In this document: in pieces, positions 26,510 to 35,675 of the stretch
Layout of the letters: the number at the start of each line of letters is the position of its first letter
Numbering within the stretch: the stretch's first letter is position 1
NCBI GenBank assembly: GCA_052148655.1
Contig: JBKQHU010000017.1
Location: 6,821-70,820, forward strand
Direction of reading: 5' to 3'
Origin: Fen-455 sp052148655
Lineage (GTDB): Bacteria > Actinomycetota > Acidimicrobiia > Acidimicrobiales > Bog-793
Length of the DNA stretch: 64,000 nucleotides
The notes under the pieces: model-generated
What the model was told of the DNA's origin: nothing
What the model saw: only the letters and a program-made list of their open reading frames with translations
Database searches by the model: none
Position numbers and translations under genes: made by a program

Positions 26510-27955
26510 GTGGAAGAGAGCGTGGAGAAGTACCGGCCGTTGTTCATCGGCGGCGAATGGGTGAACCCAACCGACGGCGAAACTGACGACGACATCAACC
26601 CCGCCACCGGCAAGACCGTCGCCAAGGTGGCGGTCGCCAGCAAGCAGGACATCGAGAACGCGGTCCACGCGGCGCAGAAGGCCTACGACGAGGTCTGGTT
26701 CGATACGCCGCCCAAGGAGCGCAGCGCGATTCTGCTCAAGCTCGCCGATGCCATCGACGCCGACGCGGCCGAGCTTGCGCGCCTCGAGTCCGTCGACGTC
26801 GGAAAGCCCATAACGGTCTCCAAGGCGGACATCCCGTTCATATCAGACAGCCTGCGCTTTTTTGCCGGCGCCGCCCGCTGCCAGGAGGGCAAGTCCACCG
26901 GAGAGTACGAGAGAGGCTTCACGAGCATGATCCGCCGGGAGCCGCTCGGAGTCACGGTGGGCATCTGTCCGTGGAACTACCCGCTCATGATGGCGGTATG
27001 GAAGCTCGGCCCCGCTTTGGCGGCAGGGAACACCTCGATAATCAAGCCCGCTCAGATCACACCGCTCACGACGCTCCGCCTGGCTGACCTCGCCGCCGAC
27101 ATTGTCCCCGCCGGTGTCTTCAACGTCGTCACCGGACGGGGCGCTGTCATCGGCGACGCTCTCACACGTCACCCGGCGGTCCGGCTCGTATCGGTCACCG
27201 GCGACACGGCCACGGGCAAGGTCATCGCCGCCGCCTGCGCCGAGACCGTCAAACGTGCCCACCTCGAGCTCGGCGGCAAGGCGCCCGTGGTGGTCTTCGA
27301 CGACGCCGACGTGGAGGCCCTGGTCGAGACCCTCAAGTTCGCCGGCTATGCCAACACGGGCCAGGACTGCACCGCGTCTTGCCGTGTGGTCGCGGGGCCG
27401 AAGATCTACGACGACCTGCTGTCAGGGCTCGTGCCCGCCGTCGAGTCGATCAAGGTCGGCGACATCACCGACGCCGAGGTGGAAGTGGGACCCCTCGTCT
27501 CCGCCAAGCAAAGAGAAAGTGTGAAGGGCTTCGTCGACCGGGCGCAGACCGCCGGGGGCAAAGTCCTCACCGGCGGCGAGGAGATCGCGGGACCGGGCTT
27601 CTACTACAAGCCGACCCTCATAACCGACGTCGACCAGAAGGCCGAGATCGTGCAGAGGGAGGTCTTCGGACCGGTCGTCACCGTGCAGCGTTTCTCGGAC
27701 GAGGACGAGGCCGTTGCCTGGGCCAACGACGTGGAATACGGATTGGCGTCCTCGGTGTGGACCCGTGACATCTCACGGGCGATGCGCGTCGCCCGACGGC
27801 TGCAGTACGGCGCCGTCTGGGTCAACACCCACTTCTGGCTGACCCCGGAGATGCCGCACGGTGGCTACAAGCAGAGCGGTTACGGCAAGGACATGTCCAT
27901 GTACTCCCTCGAGGACTACACCCAGATCAAGCACGTCATGACGCCGTTGGCCTGA
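26510..27955 (+). CDS. Gamma-aminobutyraldehyde dehydrogenase-like ALDH (YdcW/Prr type)
   Basis: 481 residues from GTG 26510, with AAAGGAG 7 bases upstream; the long frame to 26273 is not homologous. Catalytic features are NTGQDCTASCRV (Cys nucleophile in GQDC) and HLELGGK (general base Glu). The segments CPWNYPLMMAVWKLGPALAAGN and MPHGGYKQSGYGKDMSMYSLEDYT closely resemble E. coli YdcW, which oxidises 4-aminobutanal to GABA in putrescine breakdown. Related enzymes take aminovaleraldehyde or aminoadipate semialdehyde. Its placement near saccharopine- and glutamate-linked enzymes supports polyamine or lysine catabolism. Confidence 0.87.
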   Translation: MEESVEKYRPLFIGGEWVNPTDGETDDDINPATGKTVAKVAVASKQDIENAVHAAQKAYDEVWFDTPPKERSAILLKLADAIDADAAELARLESVDVGKPITVSKADIPFISDSLRFFAGAARCQEGKSTGEYERGFTSMIRREPLGVTVGICPWNYPLMMAVWKLGPALAAGNTSIIKPAQITPLTTLRLADLAADIVPAGVFNVVTGRGAVIGDALTRHPAVRLVSVTGDTATGKVIAAACAETVKRAHLELGGKAPVVVFDDADVEALVETLKFAGYANTGQDCTASCRVVAGPKIYDDLLSGLVPAVESIKVGDITDAEVEVGPLVSAKQRESVKGFVDRAQTAGGKVLTGGEEIAGPGFYYKPTLITDVDQKAEIVQREVFGPVVTVQRFSDEDEAVAWANDVEYGLASSVWTRDISRAMRVARRLQYGAVWVNTHFWLTPEMPHGGYKQSGYGKDMSMYSLEDYTQIKHVMTPLA

Positions 27956-28165
27956 GGCCTGCACCTGCCGTCACGGAGGACTGCCCGAAGCCGAGTCCGC
28001 CACGGGGAGCAACCGGAGGATCGGTCGTCCTCCACGATGCCCCTCGGAGTTCTGCCGCGCCATGGAGCGGTGGAATACCACTCGAGGTCGTCCGACTTGG
28101 CTCTGCCAAGAGTGGCGCGGCGGCCGCCGTTACCCTGACTTACTGGTGAAGGATAGGAACCAGCC

Positions 28166-29761
28166 ATGAGCGAGCGCGCGATCGAAATGAGCAGGAGAGA
28201 CCTGCTCCGCTTCGCCGCACAGGGGGCGGCATTTTTCGGCACGGGCGGCTTGCTGGCGGCATGCAGCCCCGGTACCGCCACGACGACCACCACGACCGCT
28301 AGAGCCGCGGCGACGCTCCTGCCCCGTGCCGGCGGGACGCTGCGGGCGGGCTTGAGCGGCGGCAGCGGCCGGGACACGCTCGACCCGCACAACTGGGTGA
28401 GCCTCATCGACGCCGCGCGGGTGTACTCGCTGTTCAACCCTCTCATCGATTTCGACCTCGACGCTCACACCGTTAAGAGCCTTGCCGACGAGCTCGTGCC
28501 AAGCCACGACGCCATGACCTGGACCATCCGGGTCAAGCCCGAAATCGAGTTCCACAACGGCAAGACGCTCGGCGCCGAAGACGTGCTGTTCACATTCCAG
28601 CGGATCGCGGACCCGAAGAACCCTGCACTAGGTGCCCTATTGCTGAAGGCCCTCGACATAGCCAACGCGAAGAAGCTTGACAAGCACACCGTCCAGATCC
28701 CTTGTCACACACCGTTCTCGATCCTGAAAGACATCCTGGCCTCGTACCGCTTCTTCGTCGTACCTGTGGGCTTCGACTTGAGGCACCCGATCGGGACCGG
28801 ACCGTTCCGGTACAAGTCGTTCGTCCCCGGCCAGGAGAGCATCTTCGTGAAGAACGCGCACTACTGGGAACCTGATCTGCCCTACCTTGACGAGCTCGTC
28901 ATCAGGGACTTCCCTGGCGAGGTCAGCCAGGTCAACGCGTTGGGCAGCGGTGATGTCGACGTGATCGACCTCATCTCCACCTACTCGATCGTCGCGGTGC
29001 GCTCCGGTGGCAACGACGTCCTCGTCACCTGGGGCGGCGGCTACACGCCCTTCACGATGCGTGTCGACCGGCCGCCTTTCGACGACGCTCGCGTTCGCCA
29101 GGCACTCCGGCTGGTATGCGACCGCCAGGAGATGCTCGACGTTGTCTTCAGTGGCAACGGCAGGATCGGCAACGACGTGTTCGGTTTGCGCGACGTCGTG
29201 TACGACTCGGCCCTGCCCCAGCGCGTCCAGGACCTCGATCAGGCCAGGAGCCTGCTCGCACAGGCGGGTCACTCCAACTTGACAGTCACACTCGTCACGA
29301 GTGCCATCGCGACCGGAGCCGAGCAGACGGCCCAGGTTCTCTCACAACAGGCGGCACAAGCCGGCGTGACAGTGAACCTGAAGACGGTCACGCCCTCGGA
29401 GTTCTTCGGCCCGAACCATCTGAACTGGACCTTCGCTCAGGACACTTGGCGGTACTACCCCTACTACTCGAACGTACTTCAGGCCACGGTGGCCGGCGCC
29501 CCGTTCAACGAGTGCCACGTCGACGATGTCTCCTACACGAGGCTCTATCGCCAGGCGCTGGCGACGGTGGACGAGGCCGAGAAGGTGGAGATCGCCCACG
29601 AGATGCAGCAGATGGAGTACTCGGGACTGGCGAGCGGCTACATCATCCCGTTCTTCAACCCCGCCCTCGACGGCTATGGCGCGCGGGTGAACGGTGTCCT
29701 CCCGAGCAAGACGGGCCTTCCCCTGGGCGGCTACGCCTTCAAGTACATGTGGCTGTCATGA
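28166..29761 (+). CDS. Tat-exported SBP_5-family solute-binding lipoprotein
   Basis: 531 residues. The N-terminus has a twin-arginine motif (SRRDLLRF, Arg10-Arg11) and lipobox LAAC (Cys33), so it is probably folded before export and lipid anchored. The rest is peptide/opine/nickel-type binding protein: GTLRAGLSGG, AHTVKSLADELVPSHDAMTW, the FHNGKTLGAEDVLFTFQRI helix, and HPIGTGPFRYK. No oligopeptide ABC permease or ATPase lies in the window. The stop overlaps an ATG (ATGA) that opens only seven codons, as if a coupled permease gene had once followed. Confidence 0.85.
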   Translation: MSERAIEMSRRDLLRFAAQGAAFFGTGGLLAACSPGTATTTTTTARAAATLLPRAGGTLRAGLSGGSGRDTLDPHNWVSLIDAARVYSLFNPLIDFDLDAHTVKSLADELVPSHDAMTWTIRVKPEIEFHNGKTLGAEDVLFTFQRIADPKNPALGALLLKALDIANAKKLDKHTVQIPCHTPFSILKDILASYRFFVVPVGFDLRHPIGTGPFRYKSFVPGQESIFVKNAHYWEPDLPYLDELVIRDFPGEVSQVNALGSGDVDVIDLISTYSIVAVRSGGNDVLVTWGGGYTPFTMRVDRPPFDDARVRQALRLVCDRQEMLDVVFSGNGRIGNDVFGLRDVVYDSALPQRVQDLDQARSLLAQAGHSNLTVTLVTSAIATGAEQTAQVLSQQAAQAGVTVNLKTVTPSEFFGPNHLNWTFAQDTWRYYPYYSNVLQATVAGAPFNECHVDDVSYTRLYRQALATVDEAEKVEIAHEMQQMEYSGLASGYIIPFFNPALDGYGARVNGVLPSKTGLPLGGYAFKYMWLS

Positions 29762-29821
29762 CCGTTACGACAACGCCGTGACGGTGCCGGACGGCACGAG
29801 AACGGACGGCCCGGAGACCTG

Positions 29822-32401
29822 TCAACCGTCGCGGTCCAGGTAGCCATCGCGAGTCAAAGGGAGCGACCGCAGGCGCCGGCCGGTCGCGTCGAAAATGGCA
29901 TTGGCGATGGCCGGGGCAACAGCGATCATCGGCGTCTCTCCGGCCCCTGCCGAGGGCAGGTCAGGCCGGTCCAACAGGACGACCTCGATCGGGGGGACGT
30001 CTGAGATCCGTGGGATTCGATAGTCGGTGCATGTTCCGTTCGTGATCGCCCCGGCGTCGAAGTGGACCGCTTCGAACAGCGCACCGCCCAGAGCGACGAC
30101 CGTGGCGCCCTCGATCTGGTTGAGGACGGTGTCAGGATTGACGACGGCACCGCACTCGTAGGCCGTGACGAGGTGGATAACCCGCAGAAAGCCATCAGGG
30201 CCGATGGCGACCTGGGCGGCAGTGGCGACCCTGCCGTCCTTTTCGAGCCCGCACGCTATGCCCCTGCCGCTGTTCTCGGGCACAGTCGTCCATCCGAAAC
30301 GCTCCGCAGCAGCCCGCAGCACAGGAGCAAGCCGTTCGTCGCCAAGGTGGGCGAGGCGAAACTCGACCGGATCTCGACCGAGGCGGTAGGCCACTTCGTC
30401 CATGTGCGACTCCCGGGCGAAATTGTTGGCGGTCGCCGCCAAGGCCCGGAAGGAGGCCTGTGCGAGCGGGCTCACAGCCGGCTGGTAGTCGATCCGCTGG
30501 TTGGCCACCCGGTAGGGGGTGGCGATCGCGGCTCGCCCCGAGTTGATATTGGTGAAGGTCCAAGCCGACAGCACGCCGTCGCTCGTGGCCCCGGCCTTCA
30601 CGTCCATCACGGCTGCCGGGCGGAGCGAGCCGGCGGAGAACTCCTCGCGGCGTGTCCAGCCGACCCTGACCGGTGCGCCTACCGCGCGGGCCAGCATGGC
30701 CGCCTCGGTGGCGACACCACCGGCGTGCTTGCCACCGAACCCGCCGCCGGTCGGCGGCACGATGACGCGCACATCCTGCTCGTCCATGTTGAGAGCCGCG
30801 GCGACCTCGGCGCGGACCGGGAAGGGCGTCTGGGTCCCGGTCCAGATCGTCAGACGTCCGCCATCGAAGCAAGCGAGCGCAACCCTCATTTCGAGGGGCG
30901 CCGGTGCGACGAAAGCAGTCGTGTAGCTCGCGTCCACACGCACGGCCGCGGCCTCGAAGGCGCCGGCGGCGTCGCCTTGTTCGTGATGGAAGGGCCCATT
31001 CCAGCCGTCGCCCCCGACCAGCGGATGTGAGCGCAGGAACTCTTCGAGGTCGTCGTCTGACGGCGCCTTGGGGATCTCCCATGTCGCGGTCAACAAACCC
31101 AGTGCCATGCGGGCTTGCATCCTGTCACGGGCCAGAACTCCTACACCTACCGGGGTTTTCACGACCACGACGTCGCTGCGACCGTCAAGCGCGCTCGTAT
31201 CGACATGAGCGAGCTGGGACCTGAAAACAGGTGGCCGCAGCATGCAACCGTGCCACAGGCCGGGCATGCCCAGGTCTGAGACATAGCGCAGCGTGCCCGA
31301 GACGGCGTCCACCGTGCCGGCCGGTACGCGGGGCGACCCGGCGATCTGCCACTGCGGGGCTCGGGTGACAGCGGGTTCGCCCGTGACGATCTCGATCCTT
31401 CGCTCCCCCGCGGCCGCCGGCTCTAGATCGCGGGCGAAGGCGGCAACCCGCCTGAGCGCGCCGCCGGCGTCTGGCATCGACCGGCTGCCGAAGGTCCCCA
31501 TGTCGTAGGGGCACAGATCGGTGTCCCCCATCGCAAGTCGGACGTTCTCGAGGGGAACTCGGAGCTCCTCGGCGACAAGGAGGCGCAAAGCGGTGCGATT
31601 GTCCTGACCTACGTCAACCTTGCCGGTGAAGGCCGTGACGACCCCGTCGGTCCCGGCGTGCAACCAGGCGCCGCCGCTCGTCGACCAGGTTCCCGCGGCC
31701 GGCGTCTCGGGCGGGAGCACCACGACCAGGCCGTCCCCGAGAACACCGAAGTAATCGCGTTCGGCTGGCTCGGTCATGTCCCAGGGTCGCGCTGGTCTGT
31801 AACCGGGCCGGCAGGGATCCGCCAGCTTCCAATCACCCGTGGTCGCCGTGACCGGCGAGCCGTGGCTAGTGCCTGGCTGCGTCGTCAGCTCGACGGCCCT
31901 GTGCACCGCCTTGCGGACGCGCGTGTAAACACCACAGCGGCAGAGATTGCCCGACAGCGCTTCGTCCACAGCACTGTCGTCGGGGAGGGGGTCGCGGGCC
32001 AAGAGCGCGACCGCGGACAACACCATTCCTGGCGTGCAGTAACCGCATTGAACCGCGCCGAGCTCGACGAAGGCCTCTTGGACCGGGTGGAGCCGGCCCT
32101 TGTCCGCCAGCCCTTCGATGGTCGTCACGCTCGCCCCGGCGATCTCGTCAACTTTTTGCTGGCAGGCACGCACTGCCCGGCCGTCGACGAGCACCGTGCA
32201 AGACCCGCAGGCGCCCTCCCCGCAGCCCGGTTTGGCGCCTGTGAGGCCCAGCTGGCCCCGTAGCACTGACAGCAGCGGCACTCCTGGCGGCACGAGATGG
32301 TCAGTCCCGTTCACGACCAGGGTCACTCTTGGCGGTGCTCCATCTGCCTCGACGGCACCTTGCTGGTGGCCTGGCGCGAGACTCTCCCCGTTGCTGGACA
32401 T
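29822..32401 (-). CDS. Fused 2Fe-2S / molybdopterin dehydrogenase (IorAB-like)
   Basis: About 859 residues from ATG 32401, with CAGGA upstream. Residues about 25-175 are the two-cluster ferredoxin subunit: GCGEGACGSC then a fourth Cys, and CGYC with CRC in the all-helical half. The rest is the molybdopterin-cytosine-dinucleotide subunit of the IorB/NicB group (FTGKVDVGQDNRTALRLLVA, PPTGGGFGGKHAGG), with the active-site Glu near the end in GAGETP. It lacks the FAD subunit, so electrons probably go to a cytochrome or quinone. The substrate is a heterocycle or aldehyde. Fusing the two subunits in one chain is known but uncommon. Confidence 0.88.
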   Translation of the reverse strand: MSSNGESLAPGHQQGAVEADGAPPRVTLVVNGTDHLVPPGVPLLSVLRGQLGLTGAKPGCGEGACGSCTVLVDGRAVRACQQKVDEIAGASVTTIEGLADKGRLHPVQEAFVELGAVQCGYCTPGMVLSAVALLARDPLPDDSAVDEALSGNLCRCGVYTRVRKAVHRAVELTTQPGTSHGSPVTATTGDWKLADPCRPGYRPARPWDMTEPAERDYFGVLGDGLVVVLPPETPAAGTWSTSGGAWLHAGTDGVVTAFTGKVDVGQDNRTALRLLVAEELRVPLENVRLAMGDTDLCPYDMGTFGSRSMPDAGGALRRVAAFARDLEPAAAGERRIEIVTGEPAVTRAPQWQIAGSPRVPAGTVDAVSGTLRYVSDLGMPGLWHGCMLRPPVFRSQLAHVDTSALDGRSDVVVVKTPVGVGVLARDRMQARMALGLLTATWEIPKAPSDDDLEEFLRSHPLVGGDGWNGPFHHEQGDAAGAFEAAAVRVDASYTTAFVAPAPLEMRVALACFDGGRLTIWTGTQTPFPVRAEVAAALNMDEQDVRVIVPPTGGGFGGKHAGGVATEAAMLARAVGAPVRVGWTRREEFSAGSLRPAAVMDVKAGATSDGVLSAWTFTNINSGRAAIATPYRVANQRIDYQPAVSPLAQASFRALAATANNFARESHMDEVAYRLGRDPVEFRLAHLGDERLAPVLRAAAERFGWTTVPENSGRGIACGLEKDGRVATAAQVAIGPDGFLRVIHLVTAYECGAVVNPDTVLNQIEGATVVALGGALFEAVHFDAGAITNGTCTDYRIPRISDVPPIEVVLLDRPDLPSAGAGETPMIAVAPAIANAIFDATGRRLRSLPLTRDGYLDRDG

Positions 32402-32538
32402 GGCAACATCCTGCCCGCTCGAAACCGGTGGTGCTAGCACGAAGCTGTCCTAACGGGCTGACCACCTCGGTCTCGCCCGGTCGGGCGCGCATAATCGGGA
32501 CAGAGGTTGCCCGGGCCGTGGGAGGGGGGTCAGGCACG

Positions 32539-35100
32539 GTGACGAGTTCGAGGTCCGCAGTGACCGCCGGCGCATTGCGCGTCGCCTGGTACCGGCTGCG
32601 CGCCACCTTGCACAATCGCTGGAGCGGCTACCTCACCCTGGTGCTGCTCGTGGGGCTCGTCGGTGGCATCGGGATGGGCGCCATAGCCGGTGCCCGTCGC
32701 ACGCAGTCCGCCTTCCCGGCCTACCTGGCCGCCACGAACGCCTCCGACCTCCGGTTCCAGAGCTACGTGATCACGAACTACGGTTTCAGTAACGGAGGCC
32801 TGAGCGAGAGGCTCGCACACCTTCGCTACGTGACACGGGTCGCAAGCGCCCCGACTCTTCTCATCACCCCCCTCGGGCCGGACGGCAAGCCTCTCGCCTC
32901 CGCCGTCGACACCGACTTCGTCTCGGCGGTAGGCAGCACGGGGGGCGAATACTTCACCCAGGACCGCGTGACCGTGGCCGAAGGGCGAATGGTCGACCCG
33001 AAAAGGCCCGACGAGATGGTCGCCACAACCACAGCCGCGCGCCTGGCGGGCTGGCATCTGGGCGAGACCGTCCGCTTCGGCGCCGTCTCCCTGGCTCAGG
33101 CAGCGGCGGGAGCCAACCCCCTCACCATCAAGCCGGTGGCCCGCTTCTCGGCCAAGCTCGTCGGAATCGTCGTGTTCCCGACCCAGGTCGTCAACGACGA
33201 CGTCGACCGTTTCCCGACCTATGTCCTCATGACCCCGGCCCTCACGGATCGGCTGACCACGAGCCTGGCGTACCCGTCCTACGGGCTGCGGCTCGAGCAC
33301 GGCAACGCCGATGTCGCCGCCGTCGAGCGAGAGATCATCCAACTCCTGCCGAGGGGCAGCGTCTATACCTTCCACGTAACCTCGGTGACCGAAGGAGAGG
33401 TCGAACGGGCCAGCAAGCCCGAGGCGATCGCGCTCGGGGTCTTCGGGGCTATCACTGCCCTGGTAGCACTCCTGATCGGCGGCCTCGCCGTCAGCCGCGG
33501 CCTGTGGGAGGACTCTGGGGACCTCGAGGTGCTGCGGGCACTGGGGGCCGATCCCCGGACGCTGAGATGGGGAGCGATTCTCGGACCGCTCGGATCCGTT
33601 GTCGTGGGAGCACTGCTCGCCGTCGGCGTTGCTTCGGCGCTCTCACCCCTGGCGCCGATCGGGCCACCGCGTCAGGTCGACCCGGCACCTGGTCTCTCCT
33701 TCGACTGGACCGTCCTCGGCACGGGAGCCGCCGTGCTGGTCGTGGGCCTCGGAGTCCTGACGGTTGCGCTCGCATACCGAAGGGGAATGCGACGGCGCCT
33801 CGGTGAATGGGTGGAACCTGCCCAACGCCGGTCGAGCCTCGCGAACGTGGCTGCGCGCTCCGGGCTTTCCGCCCCCGCCGTGACCGGCCTGCGTTTCTCG
33901 CTCGAGACAGGGAGCGGCAGAACTGCGGTGCCGGTGCGCTCGGCTCTGCTCGGGGGTGTGCTGGCGGTGGTGGTCGTGGTGGCGACGGTCACCTTCGGCA
34001 GCGGCCTCAACACCCTTGTGTCGCACCCGGACCTCTACGGTTGGAACTGGAACTACGCCATCGACTCGCCAAGCGGAAGCGATGTCCCTCCCATCGCTGT
34101 ACAGCTTCTCGAGCACGACCGCGACGTGGCGGCATGGAGCGGCTTCGGTTTTGCGAACGTCCAGATCGACGGCCAAACCGTGCCTGTTCTCTTGGCGAAG
34201 GCAAACGCCGAGCTCGGCCCACCCATCCTGTCCGGTCACGAGGTCGAAGCGAAGAACCAGATCGTCCTCGGAGCGGCGACTGAGGCCGCCTTGCACACAA
34301 GAATCGGGGAAACGGTCGTCGCCAGCTACGGGTCCCCGAAGGACTTTCCGGTGTACGTCCCCCCGACACACCTTTTGGTCGTGGGGACCGCCACGATGCC
34401 GGCCATCGGTGCCAGCGGCGCCCTCCACCCTTCGATGGGGACAGGAGCAGTCATCGCTCAGGGGATCGAGCCGCCGGCGTTCAAGCGGGCGCTCACCCAA
34501 CCCGACCCCAACCTGAACGGCCCCTCTGTCGTGGTGGTGAGGCTCCGAAGCAGGGTCGGAGCCGGCGCCGGGCTGGCTTTGCTGCAAGGCGTGGCCGAGG
34601 CAGCCGACAGGGTCATGGCCGCCGACCCCCAGGGGGTGGGTGACACCTACAGCGTGCTCGGCGTGCAGCGTCCTGCCGAGATCGTGAACTACCAGTCGAC
34701 AGGCGACACCCCGGCCATCCTGGCCGCAGGCCTCGCGGCCGGGGCGGTGGTGGCCCTCGCGATCACCCTTGCCGCCTCTGTCCGCCGTCGCCGTAGGGAT
34801 CTTGCCCTGCTCAAGACGTTCGGATTCACCAGGCGCCAACTGGCGGTGACCGTCGCCTGGCAGGCGTCGGTGGCGGCGCTCATCGGCATCGTTGTCGGCG
34901 TGCCGATCGGGATCGCCCTCGGCCGGTGGCTATGGGTTCTCTTCGCCCGCGAGATCTACGCCGTCCCCGAGCCCACGGTGCCGGTCTTCCAAGTCGTCGT
35001 GGTCGCCCTCACCGCGCTCGTGCTGGCCAACCTTGTGGCCGCCGTCCCCGGTCGCATGGCCGCGCGAACACCGACGGCACTGGTGCTCCGGGCGGAATGA
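32539..35100 (+). CDS. FtsX-like ABC permease, MacB type, without adjacent ATPase
   Basis: About 853 residues from GTG 32539, preceded by GGAGGGGGG; the upstream frame overlaps the divergent dehydrogenase. TM1 is near residue 35 (VLLVGLVGGIGMGAIAG). A large extracytoplasmic segment is followed by three helices (about 300-430), another soluble domain, then a C-terminal FtsX domain with RRRRRDLALLKTFGFTRRQL and three final helices. This double-FtsX layout fits macrolide- or lipoprotein-type exporters. The partner ATPase is not next to it. Confidence 0.82.
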   Translation: MTSSRSAVTAGALRVAWYRLRATLHNRWSGYLTLVLLVGLVGGIGMGAIAGARRTQSAFPAYLAATNASDLRFQSYVITNYGFSNGGLSERLAHLRYVTRVASAPTLLITPLGPDGKPLASAVDTDFVSAVGSTGGEYFTQDRVTVAEGRMVDPKRPDEMVATTTAARLAGWHLGETVRFGAVSLAQAAAGANPLTIKPVARFSAKLVGIVVFPTQVVNDDVDRFPTYVLMTPALTDRLTTSLAYPSYGLRLEHGNADVAAVEREIIQLLPRGSVYTFHVTSVTEGEVERASKPEAIALGVFGAITALVALLIGGLAVSRGLWEDSGDLEVLRALGADPRTLRWGAILGPLGSVVVGALLAVGVASALSPLAPIGPPRQVDPAPGLSFDWTVLGTGAAVLVVGLGVLTVALAYRRGMRRRLGEWVEPAQRRSSLANVAARSGLSAPAVTGLRFSLETGSGRTAVPVRSALLGGVLAVVVVVATVTFGSGLNTLVSHPDLYGWNWNYAIDSPSGSDVPPIAVQLLEHDRDVAAWSGFGFANVQIDGQTVPVLLAKANAELGPPILSGHEVEAKNQIVLGAATEAALHTRIGETVVASYGSPKDFPVYVPPTHLLVVGTATMPAIGASGALHPSMGTGAVIAQGIEPPAFKRALTQPDPNLNGPSVVVVRLRSRVGAGAGLALLQGVAEAADRVMAADPQGVGDTYSVLGVQRPAEIVNYQSTGDTPAILAAGLAAGAVVALAITLAASVRRRRRDLALLKTFGFTRRQLAVTVAWQASVAALIGIVVGVPIGIALGRWLWVLFAREIYAVPEPTVPVFQVVVVALTALVLANLVAAVPGRMAARTPTALVLRAE

Positions 35101-35153
35101 GCCCAGAAGTGGCGGACTCCACCCAAAGATAGGCGGCGTGGCGGGCGTGGAAA

Positions 35154-35176
35154 CAGGCCGGCCGCGGTTCGGCCTG
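35154..35176. terminator. Hairpin between convergent FtsX-like and YbjQ genes
   Basis: CAGGCCG (35154-35160) pairs with CGGCCTG (35170-35176) around a 9-base loop, ending at the stop codon of the minus-strand gene. The position suits a bidirectional terminator, but no T-tract follows. Confidence 0.4.
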
Positions 35177-35497
35177 CTAGATCCTGCGGACCTTCACGGC
35201 CGTGCCGTAGGCGCAGATCTCTGTCCAGTTGCCACCCATCTCCGAGGTGTCGAACCGCATGGCCAAGATGGCGTCGGCACCTTTCGCCTCAGCCTCCTCC
35301 ACCATGCGCTGGGTCACTTCCTGGCGACTGGCGATCAGGTTCTTCGTCATGCCTTTGAGCTCACCACCGGCCAGGGACTTGAACCCCGCCCCGATCTGGG
35401 ACCCGATGTTACGGCTGCGGACCGTCAGTCCGAAGACCTCACCCAAGACTTCCGTGACCTCACTGCCCGGCAAGTCGTTCATCGTCGAGATCAGCAT
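35177..35497 (-). CDS. YbjQ family (UPF0145) putative metal-binding protein
   Basis: 106 residues. Family features are LISTMNDLPGSEVTEVLGEV at the N-terminus, VRSRNIGSQIGAGFKSLAGG in the middle, and ADAILAMRFDTSEMGG near the end. The PF01906 fold is a small beta barrel forming pentamers, annotated as heavy-metal binding, but its physiological role is not settled. The length is complete for the family, and it stands alone between unrelated genes. Confidence 0.9.
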   Translation of the reverse strand: MLISTMNDLPGSEVTEVLGEVFGLTVRSRNIGSQIGAGFKSLAGGELKGMTKNLIASRQEVTQRMVEEAEAKGADAILAMRFDTSEMGGNWTEICAYGTAVKVRRI

Positions 35498-35675
35498 GCA
35501 AACCTCCGGTTGTCGGTCGATGGGGCCAACCTAGCCATCCCTGACTGTCCGAAGGGACCTCCCGAGGTCGACCACGGCATGTCCAGATTAGGTGCCCGTG
35601 CGGTCCGGGAACCTAGGGTGTCCCACAGATTGACAACTCGGTGACACAGGACCGCTCGCGAAGTACTGGAGGGTC

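Noticed and set aside
29762..29821. Short GTGCC/GGCAC hairpin after the SBP_5 gene
   Set aside because: Five-pair stem with a small loop and no T-tract; not distinguishable from chance at this GC content.
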